Source of the DNA: Jeotgalibacillus salarius
GTDB taxonomy: Bacteria; Bacillota; Bacilli; Bacillales; Jeotgalibacillaceae
Assembly: GCF_004405125.1 (NCBI RefSeq)
Contig: NZ_SORX01000001.1
Location: 441,780 to 505,779 of the forward strand
DNA: 64,000 nt
Direction: 5' to 3'
Below are positions 60,499 to 64,000 of the stretch, piece after piece (positions within the stretch are counted from its first letter, which is position 1; the number at the start of each line of letters is the position of its first letter). The notes beneath the pieces were generated by a model that worked only from the letters and a program-made list of their open reading frames with translations, did no database searches and was not told the origin of the DNA. Made by a program: the position numbers and the translations under genes.

Positions 60499-61677
60499 TC
60501 AAACCTGAATGAGTACTGCGTCGCCTTGGCCTCCGCCTGAGCAGATGGCTGCAATGCCGATTCCGCCTCCGCGGCGTCTCAGTTCGTATGCAAGTGTCAG
60601 GATGACACGTGCGCCGCTTGCGCCGATTGGGTGTCCAAGGGCTACTGCGCCTCCGTTGACGTTTACTTTTTCAGGGTCAAGGTTTGCAATTTTGTTACTT
60701 GCCAGTGCGACTGCTGAGAATGCTTCGTTAATTTCGAACAGGTCGATGTCTTCAAGCTTGTGACCTGTTTTTTCAAGTAATTTGTTGATAACCAGCCCCG
60801 GTGTTTGTGGGAATTTTGAAGCTTCTACTGCAACTTCTGCATGCCCAAGAATGGTTGCGAGCGGCTTTTTGCCTTCTTTTTCTGCCCGTTCGTCACTCAT
60901 CAGCACCATTGCGCAGGCACCATCATTGATTCCAGGTGCGTTTCCTGCAGTGATTGTACCGTCTTTGCCAAATACCGGGCGCAGACCAGCAAGTGCTTCA
61001 GGAGTTGTTCCTTTTCTGACTGCTTCATCGATTTCAACAGTAATTGGATCTCCTTTGCGCTGAGGAACCTGAAGGGCTACGATTTCTTCAGCGAACACGC
61101 CGTTGTCAGTTGCTTCGCTCGCCTTTATGTGGCTTCTTGCTGCCCATGCATCCTGCTCTTCACGCGTCAGGCTGAATTCTTCAGCAGTTGAGTTCCCGTA
61201 GGTTCCCATGTGAACGTTGTTAAATGTACAAGTCAGGCCGTCATGAATCATCATGTCTTTGACCATTTGATCTCCCATACGGAAACCTGATCTTGCTTTA
61301 TCCATAAAGTAAGGGGCATTGGTCATTGATTCCATTCCGCCTGCAACGATCAGTGACTCGTCACCAAGTCTGATCAACTGGTCTGCAAGTGTGACTGAAC
61401 GCATGCCTGATGCACATACTTTGTTGATTGTTTCTGTTTTGACTTCCCATGGAATACCTGCTTTTTGTGATGCCTGGCGTGATGGGATTTGTCCTTGTCC
61501 GCCCTGCAGGACTGTTCCTAGGATGACTTCATCTATTGTTTCTGGTGCAACGTCTGAACGCTTAAGTGCTTCTTTGATTGCTTCTGCTCCAAGGTCTGAG
61601 GCTGTGAATGATGCGAGTGATCCTCCGAGTTTTCCGAATGGTGTTCTTGCTCCGTCAATGATTACTGTTTTTGGCAT
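60499..61677 (-). CDS. mmgA: Acetyl-CoA acetyltransferase (thiolase)
   Basis: The 392-residue enzyme condenses or cleaves acetoacetyl-CoA. The acyl cysteine is in INKVCASGMRSVTLA (about residue 88), NGGAVALGHPIGASGARV holds the histidine, and CSGGGQGDAVLIQV is the C-terminal cysteine motif. It resembles MmgA/AtoB. It is the first gene of the acyl-CoA gene set, behind a promoter with a cre site and a TetR-type palindrome. The symbol is assigned by similarity and is tentative. Confidence 0.93.
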   Translation of the reverse strand: MPKTVIIDGARTPFGKLGGSLASFTASDLGAEAIKEALKRSDVAPETIDEVILGTVLQGGQGQIPSRQASQKAGIPWEVKTETINKVCASGMRSVTLADQLIRLGDESLIVAGGMESMTNAPYFMDKARSGFRMGDQMVKDMMIHDGLTCTFNNVHMGTYGNSTAEEFSLTREEQDAWAARSHIKASEATDNGVFAEEIVALQVPQRKGDPITVEIDEAVRKGTTPEALAGLRPVFGKDGTITAGNAPGINDGACAMVLMSDERAEKEGKKPLATILGHAEVAVEASKFPQTPGLVINKLLEKTGHKLEDIDLFEINEAFSAVALASNKIANLDPEKVNVNGGAVALGHPIGASGARVILTLAYELRRRGGGIGIAAICSGGGQGDAVLIQV

Positions 61678-61709
61678 TGTGATTCTCCCCTTTGTTTGTT
61701 TCCTGTTAA

Positions 61710-61836
61710 CCGCTTCACTGCGTTCCAGGCGGACGCTTTCCGGACGGTGGTTGCTGAGCCTCCTCAGGCTTCGCCTTGCGGGGTCTCAGCTTCCCACTAA
61801 TCGTCTCGGAGTCGCCGCCTTCCACTCCGTTCAGCT
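61710..61836 (+). repeat. Dispersed structured element, family A, forward
   Basis: Full middle (CCAGGCGGACGCTTTCCGG, GAGCCTCCTC, AGGCTTCGCCT, GGGGTCTC, GGAGTCGCCGCCTT) with poor outer pairing. It lies 33 bp upstream of the thiolase start, inside its 5' leader. Confidence 0.8.
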
Positions 61837-61953
61837 CTGTGTGACTCACACATATGATCAACAGGTTATTTAAATAAAAATTGAATCCGCTTACAAAAAT
61901 GCAGCCTTGACTTGAACATTTTGATGAATGTGAGGGTGGGCGGGCGTGTGTTG

Positions 61954-61971
61954 ACTGAACGCTCGCTCAGT
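61954..61971. promoter_or_regulatory. TetR/FadR-like operator upstream of the thiolase gene
   Basis: ACTGAACGCTCGCTCAGT is an imperfect palindrome (14 of 18 positions symmetrical) with the ACTGA/TCAGT arms usual for TetR-family sites. It lies about 45 bp downstream of the promoter start and could be the site of the TetR regulator at 56001. Inferred. Confidence 0.55.
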
Positions 61972-62025
61972 GAGTCCCCTTTAAAAAAGCCGATTTAACG
62001 GCATTTAAATGATTCTACCTCTTCT

Positions 62026-62054
62026 ATTGTAAGCGATTTCAATTGTTGATACAA
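62026..62054 (-). promoter_or_regulatory. Promoter with cre site for the acyl-CoA gene set
   Basis: On the minus strand TTGTAT (62054-62049) and TACAAT (62031-62026) are separated by 17 bp. TTGAAATCGCTTACA (62042-62028) matches the cre consensus WTGNAANCGNWNNCW at every position and overlaps the -10, so CcpA repression by glucose is expected. Confidence 0.72.
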
Positions 62055-62110
62055 GTGGGATTTTTAATAGGAGGAGAGATTCTGATTCTGGCTTGGGGAC
62101 TGCCATATAG

Positions 62111-62220
62111 GTTCGCAGGAAAGTTAATGATGTTCGGAGTTCAGGGTACGATGTTCGAAGTTTAACCTGTGGTGTTCAAAGATTAAATGGCAAGGTTCGG
62201 AGAAAAAACGTGGTGTTTCA
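62111..62220. repeat. 21-bp-period array, core GTTCG
   Basis: Cores within GATGTTCGGAG/GATGTTCGAAG/GGTGTTCAAAG begin (at GTTC) at 62111, 62132, 62153, 62174 and 62195, each exactly 21 bp apart. A sixth, TTTCA, falls at 62216. It lies between the thiolase promoter and the tRNA fragment. No gene is seen. Confidence 0.65.
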
Positions 62221-62262
62221 TAGAATAGTATCAAAAGGCATATACTGATTACTGCATATCGA

Positions 62263-62302
62263 GGCTCGAACCAGCGACCTCCACCCTGTCAAGGTGGCGC
62301 TC
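62263..62302 (-). tRNA. tRNA-Val(GAC) fragment, not a complete gene
   Basis: On the minus strand GAGCG (3' D-stem side), a perfect anticodon arm CCACC-TTGACAG-GGTGG (anticodon GAC), the variable loop AGGTC and the T-arm start GCTGGTTCGAGC remain. The acceptor stem and 5' half are missing, and the 3' T-stem strand reads CTCGA instead of CCAGC. It cannot make a tRNA. It may be a remnant of an integration site or a rearranged tRNA operon. Confidence 0.7.
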
Positions 62303-62308
62303 CTCAAA

Positions 62309-62350
62309 TAAAAAACGACCTGGCCGTCATCAGAAGCAGCCAGGTCGTTT
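62309..62350 (-). terminator. Terminator downstream of fadF
   Basis: On the minus strand AAACGACCTGGC and GCCAGGTCGTTT pair perfectly around a 14-base loop and are followed by TTTATTT. It lies between a second hairpin element and the tRNA fragment. Confidence 0.85.
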
Positions 62351-62379
62351 GGGTTTATTAGTATATGTTGTTGCGGTTT

Positions 62380-62520
62380 AAGCGCCTCCGCTTTATCACG
62401 ATGTTCAGCTCCAGCAGGCAACTCCTCGAGTCATAAGCTTCGCTGAGAAAATGGGGAAGATCACCCGTTTCTCTCAGCGCGTCTTATGCTTGTCGGAGCT
62501 GAATGCCTGCTTCCGCTTTT
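62380..62520. repeat. Long hairpin element, unlike families A-C
   Basis: TTCAGCTCC (62404) and GGAGCTGAA (62495) pair perfectly. Inside, CGCTGAGAAA pairs with TTTCTCTCAGCG and CATAAG with CTTATG, giving a hairpin of about 100 bp. An AGCGCCTCCGCT palindrome lies on the left. It directly follows the fadF stop. I have the impression of similar elements in other Bacillales, but only one copy is in this window. Confidence 0.6.
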
Positions 62521-62525
62521 CTTTT

Positions 62526-64000
62526 TTATGCGATTTCCGCTGTCTGAGGTTTCCCAATTACACTCAGTTCAAGCAGTTCGGCAACATCCATTGTGCCAAC
62601 TTCTTCTTCAACTTCCTTCGCTTTCGTACCGTCTGACAGCATTGTCAGGCAGTATGGGCAGCCGGAGCTGATCATGGATGGTTCTACGACGAGTGCCTGT
62701 TCAGTACGGGCGACGTTGACGCGGTGGCCTTTGTCTTCTTCCATCCACATGAGTCCTCCACCGGCGCCACAGCACATGCCTTTTTCGCGGTTGCGTTCCA
62801 TTTCCACGAGCTGAACGCCTGGGATTGACTTCAGGATTTCACGTGGCGGATCGTATACTTCGTTGTAACGGCCGAGGTAGCATGAGTCGTGGAAGGTGAT
62901 CTTCTCATTGACTGCATGTACCGGCTTCAGTTTTCCTTTTTCAACCAGGTCGGCAAGTACTTCTGTATGGTGATAGACTTCAGCTTTTAAGCCGAACTCA
63001 GTGTACTCATTTTTAAATACATTGTATGCGTGAGGATCAATCGTCACGATCTTTTTCACGTCATTTTTTTCAAACTCAGCGATGTTGGCGTTCGCAAGTT
63101 CCTGGAATAAGAATTCATTTCCAAGGCGGCGAGGTGTGTCCCCTGAGTTTTTCTCTTTGTTACCGAGAATTGCGAATTTCACGCCTGCTTCATTCAGCAT
63201 TTTTGCGAATGAAAGGGCGATTTTCTGGCTTCGGTTGTCAAATGAACCCATTGATCCAACCCAGAAAAGGTATTCGAATTCTTCGTCTGCTTTTTTCATT
63301 TCTTTTACTGTCGGTACCACAACGTCTTCACGTGCTTCTCTCCAGTTTTCTTTTTCTTTACGGTTCAGACCCCAAGGATTACCCTGACGCTCAATGTTTT
63401 GCATTGCGCGCTGTGCATCCGGCTCCATTTTACCTTCAGTCAGTACAAGGTAACGGCGCAGGTCAATGATTTTATCAACGTGCTCGTTCATAACCGGGCA
63501 CTGATCTTCACAGTTTCGGCAAGTTGTACAAGCCCAGATTTCTTCTTCAGTGATGACATCGCCGATCAGACTTGGGTGGTACATGTCGATTGCTGCTTCC
63601 TGACCGCCTGTTGCAGATGTTGCTGCGATCTGGTTCCCTTTTGTCTGAGCGAATGCTGGTACCGGTACCCATGGAGACTGTGACGTAACTGCAGCTCCTG
63701 TAAATGTCAGGTGGTCACGGATTTTCGTGATCAGATCCATCGGCGACAGCATTTTTCCTGTACCGGTTGCAGGACACATATTCGTACAGCGTCCGCACTC
63801 TACGCAGGCATACAGGTCAATCATTTGAAGCTGTGTGAAGTCTTCTACTTTTCCAACGCCGAAGGTTTCCTGTGATTCATCTTCAAAATTAATGCTGCGA
63901 AGTTTACCAGGATTATCAAGACGGTTGAAGTAAACGTTGATCGGTCCTGCGATTAAGTGCGCGTGCTTTGACTGCGGCACGTATACCAAGAAGCCTAACA
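62526..64000 (-). CDS. fadF: Iron-sulfur (heterodisulfide reductase-type) oxidoreductase of fatty-acid oxidation, C-terminal part
   Basis: The visible C-terminal 491 residues are open to the right edge; the N-terminal membrane part lies outside. Two 4Fe-4S motifs are present, CVECGRCTNMCP and CTTCRNCEDQCP. Two cysteine-rich CCG-type domains follow, seen as CCGAGGGLMW and SGCPYC. It probably passes electrons from acyl-CoA dehydrogenases to the quinone pool. Bacillus ywjF (fadF) lies close to acdA and rpoE, which fits this neighbourhood. Confidence 0.9.
   Translation of the reverse strand, partial: LGFLVYVPQSKHAHLIAGPINVYFNRLDNPGKLRSINFEDESQETFGVGKVEDFTQLQMIDLYACVECGRCTNMCPATGTGKMLSPMDLITKIRDHLTFTGAAVTSQSPWVPVPAFAQTKGNQIAATSATGGQEAAIDMYHPSLIGDVITEEEIWACTTCRNCEDQCPVMNEHVDKIIDLRRYLVLTEGKMEPDAQRAMQNIERQGNPWGLNRKEKENWREAREDVVVPTVKEMKKADEEFEYLFWVGSMGSFDNRSQKIALSFAKMLNEAGVKFAILGNKEKNSGDTPRRLGNEFLFQELANANIAEFEKNDVKKIVTIDPHAYNVFKNEYTEFGLKAEVYHHTEVLADLVEKGKLKPVHAVNEKITFHDSCYLGRYNEVYDPPREILKSIPGVQLVEMERNREKGMCCGAGGGLMWMEEDKGHRVNVARTEQALVVEPSMISSGCPYCLTMLSDGTKAKEVEEEVGTMDVAELLELSVIGKPQTAEIA

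Noticed and set aside
62263-62302. A functional tRNA gene
   Set aside because: The acceptor stem, D-arm and 3' T-stem strand are missing, so no cloverleaf can form.

Overview
The window looks like the chromosome of an endospore-forming, low-to-moderate GC Bacillales bacterium. It carries spo0F and spoIIR, and its gene order follows the rpoE-pyrG-ywjG-spo0F-fbaA-tal-murZ-glpX-rho-rpmE-tdk-prfA-prmC-spoIIR-ywlC block and the ywlE-rpiB-ywlG-glyA-upp-mnaA-atp block known from Bacillus. The genus cannot be fixed from the sequence alone; a Planococcaceae/Jeotgalibacillus-like or related Bacillaceae host is my guess. Almost all core genes lie on the minus strand.

Layout from left to right: the start of the ATP synthase operon (atpZ-I-B-E-F-H-A, cut at the left edge), then mnaA, upp, glyA, ywlG, rpiB and ywlE. 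Next is an accessory carbohydrate island at about 9.7-23.1 kb. It holds a LacI-type regulator, the Leloir genes galT, galE, galM and galK, a GH2 glycosidase, a divergent sugar ABC importer without its own ATPase, a secreted GH43 lipoprotein and an epimerase-like protein. mntP (ywlD) follows, and then an exopolysaccharide island at about 24.0-34.9 kb. That island encodes the three enzymes expected for UDP-N,N'-diacetylbacillosamine, an initiating phosphoglycosyl transferase, glycosyltransferases, and flippase, polymerase-like and chain-length proteins. The core order resumes with ywlC, spoIIR, prmC, prfA, tdk, rpmE, rho, glpX, murZ, tal, fbaA, spo0F, ywjG, a small membrane protein, pyrG and rpoE. 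The right end holds a short-chain acyl-CoA gene set (icmF, a TetR regulator, two acyl-CoA dehydrogenases, 3-hydroxybutyryl-CoA dehydrogenase, thiolase) and the 3' part of fadF. The two islands sit on either side of mntP, exactly where Bacillus keeps ywlC-ywlD-ywlE together.

The most unusual content is non-coding. (1) There are 21 copies or remnants of a structured dispersed element, about 75-140 bp. Their outer stems differ in sequence from copy to copy but stay complementary. Orientation is strict: one orientation always precedes a gene start, and the opposite orientation is found only as the partner of a forward copy. None occurs between about 5.7 and 37.0 kb, the stretch holding both islands. 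(2) Five intergenic arrays have a short core recurring every 21 bp (two helical turns). Two of them, 41 kb apart, share a core and an identical 21-21-21-30-21-21-21 spacing. (3) Regulatory sites can be read directly: a pyrG GGGCTC start with a CTP-type attenuator, a sigma-H promoter and 0A box at spo0F, a likely sigma-F promoter at spoIIR, a DnaA-box cluster at ywlC-spoIIR, cre sites, repeated operators in the gal divergent region, and a terminator-like hairpin after atpE. A tRNA-Val(GAC) fragment lies beside fadF.
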